15,478 bases of DNA, taken from CAZUVQ01 sp964623915 (GTDB taxonomy: Bacteria > Bacillota > Clostridia > UMGS1883 > UMGS1540). A model generated the notes under the pieces. That model was given only the letters and a program-made list of their open reading frames with translations, was not told the DNA's origin and did not search any database. Positions 7,069 to 13,464 of the stretch are shown piece by piece (the stretch's first letter is position 1; each line of letters starts with the position of its first letter). Location of the stretch: contig CAZUVQ010000038.1 in assembly GCA_964623915.1 (NCBI GenBank), positions 1 to 15,478 of the forward strand. The letters run 5' to 3'. Made by a program: the position numbers and the translations under genes.

Positions 7069-9165
7069 ATGATATTAATTATTGCTGAAAAGCCAAGTCT
7101 TGGCAGAAACATTGTTTCGGCTATAGGCAATCTAAAAAAATTTAGGAATTATTATGAAGGTGAAAATTACATAGTAACATGGGCATTCGGTCACCTTTTT
7201 TCACTTGCTGATATTGAATACTACAATCCTAATCCTGACCCGGGCGGCAAGTGGAACATGAAAAACATACCGTGTTTCCCGAAGGAATTTGTTTTTGAAC
7301 TTAAAAAAGACAAAAACAATAAGGTTGACGAAGGTGTGGAAAGGCAGTTTGAAACAATAAAAGCACTCTGCAACAGGGATGATGTTGATACAATAGTAAA
7401 TGCGGGTGACTCTGACAGGGAAGGCGAAATCATTATAAGAATTTGTATTGATAAAGCACAAAACTGCAAAAAGCAAATAAAACGCCTCTGGATGCCCGAC
7501 CAGACAAATGAAACAATAAGCGAGGGGCTTGCATCGCTCAAAGAAGAAAAGGTATACGATAACCTTGCAAACGAAGGATATGCAAGAACTTTTATTGACT
7601 GGCTTTACGGTGTGAATTTAACGCGTTATGCCACACTGAAAACAGGTAAATTTTTAAGAGTCGGCAGAGTAATTATCCCTATTGTGAAAGCCGTATATGA
7701 CAGGGATATGGAAATTTTAAACTTTGTACCTGATATTTATTATGCAGTAGTGAGCAAAGCTGAAACAAACGGCGAGGTAATTGAGCTTTCAAGCAAAGAA
7801 AGATTTGATAAGAATAAACTTTGCGACGCACAAAAACTAAGTGATCTCTACAACAATTCAGAGGCAATAGTCAAGGGAGTAAAAAGAAAAAAAGAGGCCC
7901 TAAATCCGGGCAAGCTATTTTCTCTGACGAAATTGCAGAACTTTCTCGGGAAAAAGTATAAAATGTCGATGGACGACAGCCTACGCATAGCCCAGAGTTT
8001 ATATGAAAAGGGTTATCTTACATATCCGAGAACCAACTCTGAATACCTTGCAAATGCGGAGCAGGATAAAATTAAAAAAATTCTCAGTTCGGTAAAAGCC
8101 ATAGGGTATCCAGTTGAGTTTAAATTCAAAAAGACCATATTTGACGATTCAAAAATAGAATCACATTCAGCCCTTACGCCCACATATAAAATCCCACAGA
8201 AAAATGCTCTGACTGATGAGGAGTATATTGTTTACAGTGCAGTTTTAAGGCGTTTTGTTGCAGTTTTCTGCGCTTTGGAATGTGAAGCGGAAAAAACTGA
8301 AATCACTATCGACGTGGGAGGGCATGAATTGTTTTCTCTCAAGGGCATGGTAATTGTCAAAAGCGGCTGGACAAAATATGATGACTATACAAAAAAAGAC
8401 AAGATTTTACCGAAGCTTGAAAAAGGGGACAAAATAAACGTTGATTTTATGCCATGCGAGAAGGAAACAAATCCGCCTAAGCATTATACAATCGAAACGC
8501 TTAATAACTATCTAAAAAATCCATTTAGAGAAGAAAAGGCAAACATTGAAAATGAAAGCGATGAAGAGGAGTATAAAGCAATTTTTGAAGGGCTTGAGCT
8601 TGGCACGGAAGCGACGAGGACAGGCATCATTGATAATGCAAGAAAAAGCGGATATATAGAGCTCAAACGTGATGTTTACACAATTCTTCCCGAAGGAGAA
8701 AACCTTATAAATTCTCTGATACGGATGAACATAATCATGGATAAATTTAAAACCGCTGAGCTTGGTAAAGCTTTAAAACGTGTTTACAGAGGTGAAATCA
8801 ACGTAAATGAAAGTGTTTTGCTTGCGGAGAGAGAAATAAAAAAAGTTTTTGAAAAACAAAACCTCCCGCCCGACAAAGATACGGATGACGGCTTTTTCGG
8901 TGACGTAATAGGAAAGTGTCCCTGCTGCGGCAATGAAGTTATAAGAACAAGCTTTGGGTATGGCTGCAGAGGTTATAAGGAAGGCTGTAAATTTACCATA
9001 GGTAATATAATATGTGACAGAGTTATCTCCGTTTCCAATGTTAAGAAAATCCTTGAAACCGGAAAATCATATAAAATAGAAGGCTTTGTTTCCAAAAAAA
9101 GTGGAAAAAAGTTTTCTGCATTTTTAAAGCTTGAAAATAACAGGGTAGTGTTTGATTTTAACTGA
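7069..9165 (+). CDS. topB: DNA topoisomerase III (type IA)
   Basis: This 698-residue enzyme passes single DNA strands through a transient break and decatenates replication or recombination intermediates. The TOPRIM domain shows Glu7 in IIAEKPS and the metal-binding DSDREGE (114-120). The active-site tyrosine is Tyr319 in GYLTYPRTNS. The conserved LGTEATRTGII block is at 511-521. The C-terminus holds a short zinc-ribbon-like region with Cys617, Cys619/620, Cys633 and Cys640, then ends in a small domain resembling those of other Firmicutes TopB proteins. AAGGTG precedes the ATG. It is probably translated from the same message as the reductase upstream. TopB genes are also carried by conjugative elements, but no conjugation genes are nearby. 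Confidence 0.94.
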   Translation: MILIIAEKPSLGRNIVSAIGNLKKFRNYYEGENYIVTWAFGHLFSLADIEYYNPNPDPGGKWNMKNIPCFPKEFVFELKKDKNNKVDEGVERQFETIKALCNRDDVDTIVNAGDSDREGEIIIRICIDKAQNCKKQIKRLWMPDQTNETISEGLASLKEEKVYDNLANEGYARTFIDWLYGVNLTRYATLKTGKFLRVGRVIIPIVKAVYDRDMEILNFVPDIYYAVVSKAETNGEVIELSSKERFDKNKLCDAQKLSDLYNNSEAIVKGVKRKKEALNPGKLFSLTKLQNFLGKKYKMSMDDSLRIAQSLYEKGYLTYPRTNSEYLANAEQDKIKKILSSVKAIGYPVEFKFKKTIFDDSKIESHSALTPTYKIPQKNALTDEEYIVYSAVLRRFVAVFCALECEAEKTEITIDVGGHELFSLKGMVIVKSGWTKYDDYTKKDKILPKLEKGDKINVDFMPCEKETNPPKHYTIETLNNYLKNPFREEKANIENESDEEEYKAIFEGLELGTEATRTGIIDNARKSGYIELKRDVYTILPEGENLINSLIRMNIIMDKFKTAELGKALKRVYRGEINVNESVLLAEREIKKVFEKQNLPPDKDTDDGFFGDVIGKCPCCGNEVIRTSFGYGCRGYKEGCKFTIGNIICDRVISVSNVKKILETGKSYKIEGFVSKKSGKKFSAFLKLENNRVVFDFN

Positions 9166-9223
9166 TATAAAGGGGCTGTGACAAAGTAGTGCAGAATAGA
9201 CAATTTGTATAATCATTAGGGGC

Positions 9224-9273
9224 TCAATCCCTCCACCGCTGGCGCGGTCCCCCTCCCTCTGCACGAGGGAGGC
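9224..9273. repeat. 50-bp direct repeat, copy A
   Basis: This segment begins TCAATCCCTCCACCGC and ends in the hairpin CCTCCCTC-tgcac-GAGGGAGG (9252-9272). It matches copy B at 46 of 50 positions. It lies in the same orientation as copy B. Confidence 0.9.
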
Positions 9274-9409
9274 AGTGGGGGCTGTGACAAAAAGTGTGGA
9301 ATGGACAAACTGAAGGCTTACAGGGCGCCCTGTAAGCCCTTGCCCGAAGGCGTACATAGGTACGTCGAGAGGTGAAGTTTGTTCATAGCGCAAAGAAAAA
9401 ATTCAAAAG

Positions 9410-9434
9410 AAAAATCTGCAAAATGCAGATTTTT
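9410..9434. terminator. Perfect 11-bp hairpin, likely bidirectional terminator
   Basis: AAAAATCTGCA-aaa-TGCAGATTTTT forms an 11-bp stem with a 3-base loop. It has U-rich ends on both strands, so it could end transcription from topB (plus) and gnd (minus). It is carried inside the repeat block, about 245 bases after topB. Confidence 0.65.
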
Positions 9435-9457
9435 AACTTTAATTTAATTTTTGGGGG

Positions 9458-9507
9458 TCAATCCCTCCACCGCCGACGCTGTCCCCCTCCCTCTACACGA
9501 GGGAGGC
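9458..9507. repeat. 50-bp direct repeat, copy B
   Basis: This is the second copy of the TCAATCCCTCCACCGC unit, differing at 4 of 50 positions. Its hairpin CCTCCCTC-tacac-GAGGGAGG spans 9486-9506; the stem is unchanged while one loop base differs, which suggests the structure matters or that divergence is recent. Confidence 0.9.
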
Positions 9508-9571
9508 TAATAATGCCGTATTTTCAAGCTTTCTGTTTCTTTGCGCGGTCGGTGCATTTTGTCACAGTCCT

Positions 9572-10621
9572 TTATACAATGTATGTTGTAGCGGCAGTAT
9601 CTCCGCCATGACCTGTCCAGTTTGTGTGGAAGAAATTACCTCTCGGGCTGTCAAGCCTTTCATAGGTGTGTGCGCCGAAGTAATCACGCTGTGCCTGAAG
9701 CAGGTTTGCCGGTAATTTTTCTGTGCGGTAGCCGTCATAATAGCAAAGTGCCGAAGCCATGGCTGGAATGGGGATACCATTTGTCAGTGCAGCTGCACAA
9801 ACCCTTCTCCAACCGGCATTTGCCTTGTCTATAATGCTGTCAAAATATGGGTCAAGCAAAAGATTTGTAAGTTCCGGTTTATTATCGAATGCCTCTTTGA
9901 TTTTGCCAAGAAATTTGCTTCTGATAATACATCCGCCGCGCCACATCAAAGCAATACCGCCGTAATTTAAGTTCCAGCCGTATGTCTTTGCGGCTGCACG
10001 CATAAGAGTGTAACCCTGTGCATATGAAACTATCTTAGCCGCATAAAGAGCATCTTTAATATCATTAATAAAAGCCGCCTTGTCACCTGTAAACGAAGGC
10101 TTTGGACCTTTAAGTACTTTTGAGGCGGCAACCCTTTCTTCCTTGATTGCACTAAGGCAACGTGAGAAAACAGCTTCTCCGATAAGTGTAAGGGGAACGC
10201 CTTCATCCAAAGCGGCTATACCTGTCCATTTTCCTGTGCCCTTCTGACCGGCAGTATCAAGGATTTTATCCACTATGGGCTCTCCGTCTGTATCTTTGTA
10301 AGCAAGAATATCACGTGTGATTTCAATTAAATAACTGTCAAGTTCCTGTGTGTTCCAGTCTGCAAAAACCTCGTGCATTTCATCAGCACTCATTCCGAGG
10401 TAATCCCGCATTAATTGATACGCTTCGCATATAAGCTGCATGTCACCGTATTCAATGCCGTTGTGAACCATTTTTACAAAGTGACCTGCGCCGCCTTCTC
10501 CAACCCAATCACAACAGGGGGAACCATCCTCAACCTTGGCACAGATAGCCTGAAGGATGGGTTTTACATAAGGCCATGCAGCAGGAGAGCCGCCGGGCAT
10601 CATGGAAGGCCCTAAAAATGC
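9572..10621 (-). CDS. gnd: 6-phosphogluconate dehydrogenase, C-terminal part (broken gene)
   Basis: This segment encodes residues from about 134 to 483 of Gnd, which oxidises 6-phosphogluconate to ribulose 5-phosphate in the oxidative pentose phosphate pathway. It continues the family's GALLGPSIMPGG-like block as AFLGPSMMPGG and then GHFVKMVHNGIEYGD. In the restored protein the catalytic lysine is Lys184, with Asn188 and Glu191 in place. The C-terminus ends in the conserved HTNWTGHGG region and TTYIV, stop at 9572-9574. On the assembled sequence this part is fused in frame to a foreign hexapeptide-repeat segment (10622-10734) rather than to the Gnd N-terminus. The shared 14-mer (10608-10621) is where the two join. 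Confidence 0.93.
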   Translation of the reverse strand, partial: AFLGPSMMPGGSPAAWPYVKPILQAICAKVEDGSPCCDWVGEGGAGHFVKMVHNGIEYGDMQLICEAYQLMRDYLGMSADEMHEVFADWNTQELDSYLIEITRDILAYKDTDGEPIVDKILDTAGQKGTGKWTGIAALDEGVPLTLIGEAVFSRCLSAIKEERVAASKVLKGPKPSFTGDKAAFINDIKDALYAAKIVSYAQGYTLMRAAAKTYGWNLNYGGIALMWRGGCIIRSKFLGKIKEAFDNKPELTNLLLDPYFDSIIDKANAGWRRVCAAALTNGIPIPAMASALCYYDGYRTEKLPANLLQAQRDYFGAHTYERLDSPRGNFFHTNWTGHGGDTAATTYIV

Positions 10622-10734
10622 GTCACTCTCCACTTCCACACCAGTGTATACTGAAACATTGTTTTGAATTTTAACGTTATCCCCAATAACAACATCAGGG
10701 GCAACCATAACATTTTGTCCAATACTGCATCCGG
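10622..10734 (-). pseudogene. Fragment of a hexapeptide-repeat (left-handed beta-helix) acyltransferase inside gnd
   Basis: Read on the minus strand from the gap, this piece encodes GCSIGQNVMVAPDVVIGD, then NVKIQNNVSVYTGVEVESD, running into AFLGP. The spaced I/V-G-x4 pattern is that of WbbJ/WlbB-type sugar O- or N-acetyltransferases, not of Gnd. It has neither a start nor a proper end and is bounded by the N gap on one side and the shared 14-mer on the other. It most likely comes from another locus and was joined here by misassembly. The full acyltransferase is not in the window. Confidence 0.85.
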
Positions 10735-10744
10735 NNNNNNNNNN
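10735..10744. other. Assembly gap (10 Ns)
   Basis: Ten undetermined bases separate the Gnd N-terminal part from the acyltransferase fragment. A copy of the 14-mer GGCCCTAAAAATGC abuts it on the right (10745-10758), and another copy lies at 10608-10621, a direct repeat across the join. Confidence 0.98.
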
Positions 10745-11160
10745 GGCCCTAAAAATGCACCTTCTTCACCACCGGAAACACCTGTTCCAATGTAGAGCAG
10801 ACCTTTACCTTCTACATATTCCGTTCTTCTTATTGTGTCGGGAAAATGCGAGTTTCCTCCGTCAATTATAATATCCCCTTCTTCAAGATAGGGAATTAGC
10901 TTTTCAATTAAATCATCAACAGGTTGACCTGCCTTGATCATAAGCATTACCTTGCGTGGTTTTGCAAGATTTGAGCATAACTCTTCAAGTGAATATGAAC
11001 CAATAATGTTTTTACCCTTCGCCCTGCCTTCCACAAAGTTTTTGACCCTTTCCGGAGTACGATTAAAAACAGCCACTGTAAAACCCTTGCTTTCCATGTT
11101 CATAACAAGGTTTTCACCCATAACTGCAAGACCGACTAAACCAATATCCGCCTTTTTCAT
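10745..11160 (-). CDS. gnd: 6-phosphogluconate dehydrogenase, N-terminal part (broken at gap)
   Basis: This part encodes the first 138 residues of Gnd. It has the nucleotide-binding GLVGLAVMGEN (7-17), the NADP-type NRT motif (33-35), the GGNSH segment (101-105) and the substrate-binding VSGGEEGA block (128-135). The start at ATG 11160 is preceded by AGAAGG. The frame runs into the Ns after GCATTTTTAGGGCC. If the Ns and the foreign segment are removed and the repeated 14-mer collapsed, the frame continues without a break into the C-terminal part, giving 483 residues, the usual size. It lies behind a good promoter and appears monocistronic. Confidence 0.93.
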
Positions 11161-11205
11161 CTTAAAACCTTCTTTCTATTAGTGTAAATAAAGCATTTGT
11201 AATAC

Positions 11206-11234
11206 ATAATATCACATTTTGAAAATTATGACAA
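11206..11234 (-). promoter_or_regulatory. Promoter of gnd
   Basis: On the minus strand, TTGTCA (11234-11229) and TATTAT (11211-11206) have a 17-base spacer. The -10 lies about 45 bases before the gnd start codon. Confidence 0.7.
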
Positions 11235-11332
11235 TGGTTTTTAGCTAAATTATTGCCGAGTTTTTGCATGACATTGCACTGCTCTGTGTAAAATCTCACA
11301 AAAAAATGCCGTAAAATATGACATAATTGATA

Positions 11333-11361
11333 TTGACTTTACTTATTTATAATGATATAAT
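11333..11361 (+). promoter_or_regulatory. Promoter of the HPr-like gene
   Basis: TTGACT (11333-11338) and TATAAT (11356-11361) have a 17-base spacer and lie about 28 bases before the ATG. Together with the gnd promoter this makes a divergent promoter region with roughly 100 AT-rich bases between the two -35 boxes. Confidence 0.8.
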
Positions 11362-11388
11362 ATTAAAAAATGGAAAGGGAGTTATATT

Positions 11389-11616
11389 ATGAAAATATTT
11401 GAAATTATGTTATCATCCATAAATGACGTTAAAGAATTTGTAAATGTTGCAAATAGATGCAGTGGTGAAGTTGACCTTACATCGGGCAGATATGTTGTAG
11501 ATGCAAAATCTATAATGGGCATTTTCAGCCTTGATTTGTCAAAGCCAATAATTTGTCAAGTTTACAGTGATGAAACACCTGAAATTTTGGCATCAATTCA
11601 AAAGTTTGTAAAATAA
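11389..11616 (+). CDS. HPr-family protein lacking the active-site histidine (Crh-like)
   Basis: This 75-residue protein has the HPr fold signature, most clearly KSIMGIFSLDLSKPI (40-54), which matches the HPr segment around regulatory Ser46; the equivalent here is Ser41. The phosphotransfer histidine (His15 of HPr) is absent: the aligned position reads SSINDV, with Asn12. It therefore cannot pass phosphate from enzyme I to sugar permeases in the normal way. Bacillus Crh has the same logic (Gln15, Ser46 kept) and acts in catabolite repression with CcpA, so a regulatory role is possible. The length is slightly short for HPr. GGGAG precedes the ATG, and a terminator follows, so it is probably transcribed alone. 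Confidence 0.8.
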   Translation: MKIFEIMLSSINDVKEFVNVANRCSGEVDLTSGRYVVDAKSIMGIFSLDLSKPIICQVYSDETPEILASIQKFVK

Positions 11617-11636
11617 TTCAAAAATTATGTATAAAC

Positions 11637-11690
11637 AACTCTCAACTGAAATATTATATACTAATATTTTAGGTGGGAGTTTTTGTTTTC
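11637..11690 (+). terminator. Terminator after the HPr-like gene
   Basis: A long imperfect stem pairs 11637-11656 with 11662-11681 around a 5-base loop, with some G-U pairs, followed by TTTTGTTTT. It lies about 20 bases after the stop codon and separates this gene from yabP. Confidence 0.8.
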
Positions 11691-11782
11691 TTCCGCCGCT
11701 AATTTGCCCAAAAATCACAGGGGCAGATATAAAACTTATACAGGCTCACTAAATGTGAATGTGAGCAAGAAAGGCGGATATT

Positions 11783-12082
11783 ATGATTGATGAAAGAAGA
11801 TTTTCAAAGACAACTGCAAAGGAAATCTCGCAGAACATAATTCTTGAAAACAGGAAAAAGCTTAGTGTTTCAGGGGTTGAGGATGTTGACAGCTTTGATG
11901 AGCAGAGCGTTGTATTATTTACACAGGCAGGGATGCTGACTATCAGGGGAGAAGGTCTTCATATTAACAAGCTGTCAGTTGAAACCGGGGATGTAATAAT
12001 TGACGGTGATATAACCTCGATGACATATTCAGATGCAGAAAAAACAAAAAAAGGCAACTTTTTTGCAGGGATTTTCAAATAG
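11783..12082 (+). CDS. yabP: Sporulation protein YabP
   Basis: This 99-residue protein matches YabP, a small soluble protein needed for sporulation in Bacillus and conserved in spore-forming Clostridia. Visible family features are the RKKLSVSGVEDVDSFDE stretch (24-40) and the alternating strands around GMLTIRGEGLHINKLS (50-65) and GDVIIDGDI. There is no signal peptide. AAAGGCGG lies 5 bases before ATG 11783. It overlaps yabQ by one base. The leader (11691-11782) holds a weak inverted repeat GCTCAC/GTGAGC (11744-11766); I could not identify a convincing mother-cell promoter, although sigma-E control is known in Bacillus. Confidence 0.9.
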   Translation: MIDERRFSKTTAKEISQNIILENRKKLSVSGVEDVDSFDEQSVVLFTQAGMLTIRGEGLHINKLSVETGDVIIDGDITSMTYSDAEKTKKGNFFAGIFK

Positions 12083-12567
12083 TGGAAAATTCAGTAGCAG
12101 GTGAGGCATATATTTTTTATATTGCAATAACGGGTGGTGCGCTGACAGGTGTAGTTTTTGATTTATTTAGGGCTTTCAGAAAACAGCATAACGCCTCGGT
12201 GGGTTTTGTTGCATTTCAGGACATTTTGTTCTGGCTGATAACCGCCGGTATTGTTTTTGCCCTTTTGCTCAAATACAATTACGGTGAACCAAGGTTTTTT
12301 ATATTTATAGGTATAATGATAGGAGGCATACTTTATCACGCTACTGTCAGCAGGTATCTTGTGCTGATTTTTGCTAAAATATATTTTGTAATATTGACCG
12401 CATTGAAGTTTTTATTGAAAATAATATTAATTCCGTTCAAAATTTTAAGCGTGCCAATACGTTTTGTTGTAATATCTTTGGCAAAAATAAACAAAAAAAC
12501 AGCACATATTTTGTGCAGATTCAAACATAATTTTAAAAAAACAAGAAAACTGCTTAAAATGTATTAA
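12082..12567 (+). CDS. yabQ: Spore cortex biosynthesis membrane protein YabQ
   Basis: This 161-residue protein matches YabQ, which in Bacillus localises to the outer forespore membrane and is needed for cortex formation. It has about three membrane segments, near 8-28, 46-64 and 71-88, then a hydrophobic/amphipathic stretch (95-130) and a basic tail rich in lysine and arginine. The FDLFRAFRK motif after the first segment is typical. Translation starts at GTG 12082, sharing its G with the yabP stop codon (TAG), so coupled translation is likely; the ribosome site (AGGG) is weak and distant. Confidence 0.88.
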   Translation: MENSVAGEAYIFYIAITGGALTGVVFDLFRAFRKQHNASVGFVAFQDILFWLITAGIVFALLLKYNYGEPRFFIFIGIMIGGILYHATVSRYLVLIFAKIYFVILTALKFLLKIILIPFKILSVPIRFVVISLAKINKKTAHILCRFKHNFKKTRKLLKMY

Positions 12568-12573
12568 AAATGC

Positions 12574-12602
12574 TTTACAAATGTGAAAAGTTGTAATATA
12601 AT
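12574..12602 (+). promoter_or_regulatory. Promoter of divIC
   Basis: TTTACA (12574-12579) and TATAAT (12597-12602) have a 17-base spacer, just after the yabQ stop. A separate vegetative promoter makes sense because DivIC is needed in growing cells whereas YabP and YabQ are sporulation-specific. Confidence 0.78.
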
Positions 12603-12603
12603 T

Positions 12604-12622
12604 AAACAATATAATATTGTTT
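12604..12622. promoter_or_regulatory. Perfect 19-bp palindrome over the divIC transcription start
   Basis: AAACAATATAATATTGTTT is a perfect 9-1-9 inverted repeat starting one base after the -10 box and covering the expected start site near 12609. Position and symmetry are those of a repressor operator. It could also form a weak AT-only hairpin in the message leader. The regulator is unknown. Confidence 0.6.
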
Positions 12623-12644
12623 AGTAAAATGAGAGGTTTACAAT

Positions 12645-12941
12645 ATGAGAGGAAGAAATAAACGTAGGAAAAAACGTTTGAATTTCAAGATTTGCTTTGT
12701 GGCTGTACTCATTATATATATATCTGTTGCAATTATTGGGCAACAATCAAAAATAGATGCTCTTAATCTAAAAATAAGTGAAACAAATGCTTTGATTTCT
12801 GAAAAAGAAAAGGAGTATTCGGCACTTGAGGATCAGGAAAAGGTTTACGGTTCGGATGAGTATGTTGAACATGTGGCAAGAAAACGCCTCGGATATGTCA
12901 GACCCGATGAAACCGTATTTGTAGACGTAACAGGAAAGTAA
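12645..12941 (+). CDS. divIC: Septum formation protein DivIC/FtsB
   Basis: This 98-residue bitopic membrane protein belongs to the DivIC/FtsB family, part of the FtsL-DivIC-DivIB complex that activates septal wall synthesis. It has a basic cytoplasmic N-terminus (RGRNKRRKKR), one membrane segment (about 14-31), a coiled coil (about 34-66) rich in Lys/Glu heptads, and the conserved C-terminal block EYVEHVARKRLGYVRPDE (71-88). GAGAGG lies about 8 bases before the ATG. It stands between yabQ and yabR, as in Bacillus. Confidence 0.93.
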   Translation: MRGRNKRRKKRLNFKICFVAVLIIYISVAIIGQQSKIDALNLKISETNALISEKEKEYSALEDQEKVYGSDEYVEHVARKRLGYVRPDETVFVDVTGK

Positions 12942-12973
12942 ATTATTGATATATACATTTAAATATCCAAAGG

Positions 12974-12986
12974 AGGAAATTTTCCT
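12974..12986 (+). promoter_or_regulatory. Small palindrome overlapping the yabR ribosome site
   Basis: AGGAAATTTTCCT (6-1-6) overlaps the end of GGAGG (12972-12976) and finishes two bases before ATG 12989. It might fold over the ribosome site or be a binding site, but at this size in AT-rich DNA it may be chance. Confidence 0.3.
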
Positions 12987-12988
12987 AT

Positions 12989-13402
12989 ATGTCTGTAGAG
13001 ATTGGAAAAATTGTAGGCGGTAAGGTTTCGGGGATAACAAATTTCGGTGCTTTTGTTGATCTTGGTGACGGAAAGACGGGTCTTGTACATATTTCAGAGG
13101 TATCAAACGAATTTGTAAAAGATATCAAATCTGTTCTTAAAGAGGGCCAGGAGATAAAAGTAAAGGTTGTATCTGTGGAAAAAAATGGGAAAATTGGTTT
13201 ATCCATCAAACAGATCGAACAGAAAGAACAGAAAAACAGGCAGAATATTAGACATCCTGAGGAATTCTCATGGGGAAGAAAAGGCGATAATATGTCTTTT
13301 GAAGACAAAATGCTGCGATTTAAGCAGGACAGTGATGAAAAAATGCATGACATTAAGCGTAATGTTGAATCAAAAAGAGGCAGTAATTATAAAAGAGGCT
13401 GA
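12989..13402 (+). CDS. yabR: S1-domain RNA-binding protein YabR
   Basis: This 137-residue protein has one S1 domain (about 4-74) with the typical GGKVSGITNFGAFVDL start, GLVHISEVS in the middle and GKIGLSIKQ end. It is followed by a highly charged, probably disordered tail rich in Lys, Arg, Gln and Glu. S1 domains bind single-stranded RNA; YabR-like proteins are associated with translation, but the specific role is not established from sequence. AAAGGAGG precedes the ATG at an unusually long 12 bases. It is 47 bases after divIC with no clear promoter between, so it is probably co-transcribed. Gene order matches Bacillus yabP-yabQ-divIC-yabR. A terminator overlaps its last codons' end. Confidence 0.9.
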   Translation: MSVEIGKIVGGKVSGITNFGAFVDLGDGKTGLVHISEVSNEFVKDIKSVLKEGQEIKVKVVSVEKNGKIGLSIKQIEQKEQKNRQNIRHPEEFSWGRKGDNMSFEDKMLRFKQDSDEKMHDIKRNVESKRGSNYKRG

Positions 13403-13403
13403 A

Positions 13404-13432
13404 AAAAAGTGGCGTGTATTGCGCCACTTTTT
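13404..13432. terminator. Bidirectional terminator shared by yabR and the ABC-F gene
   Basis: AAAAAGTGGCG and CGCCACTTTTT form an 11-bp stem with a 7-base loop. T runs lie on both strands, so it can end the plus-strand divIC-yabR message and the convergent minus-strand ABC-F message. Confidence 0.92.
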
Positions 13433-13464
13433 ATTTTTGGGTATACTTCTAATTGACATATTAA

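Larger units (their letters stand above)
9172..9570. repeat. Composite MITE-like repeat block between topB and gnd
   Basis: This block fills the 406-base gene-free gap. Its ends are inverted copies of one sequence: GGGGCTGTGACAAA at 9172-9185 and TTTTGTCACAGTCC at 9557-9570. A second forward copy of the end lies at 9278-9291, and the 20 bases after each forward copy are also similar, so the left part looks like a nested or tandem insertion. Inside are a 50-bp direct repeat, a 24-bp perfect palindrome (9315-9338), a terminator-like hairpin (9410-9434) and an inverted pair GCGCAAAGAAA (9388-9398) / TTTCTTTGCGC (9536-9546). It is much more GC-rich in places than the flanking genes and encodes no protein I can support. 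The right end stops one base from the gnd stop codon. Confidence 0.8.

Noticed and set aside
7069..9165. topB as marker of an integrated conjugative element
   Set aside because: No relaxase, integrase, VirB/VirD-type genes or attachment repeats occur around it.
9166..9571. Protein-coding gene in the topB-gnd gap
   Set aside because: Open frames here run through hairpins and repeats, have no ribosome sites and show no protein-like composition.
10622..10734. True Gnd-acyltransferase fusion protein
   Set aside because: The segment interrupts the Gnd substrate-binding region, is bounded by a gap and a direct repeat, and its removal restores a normal enzyme.
11691..11782. Sigma-E promoter for yabP
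   Set aside because: ATACA-like bases near 11739 lack a properly spaced -35 element; I cannot support it.
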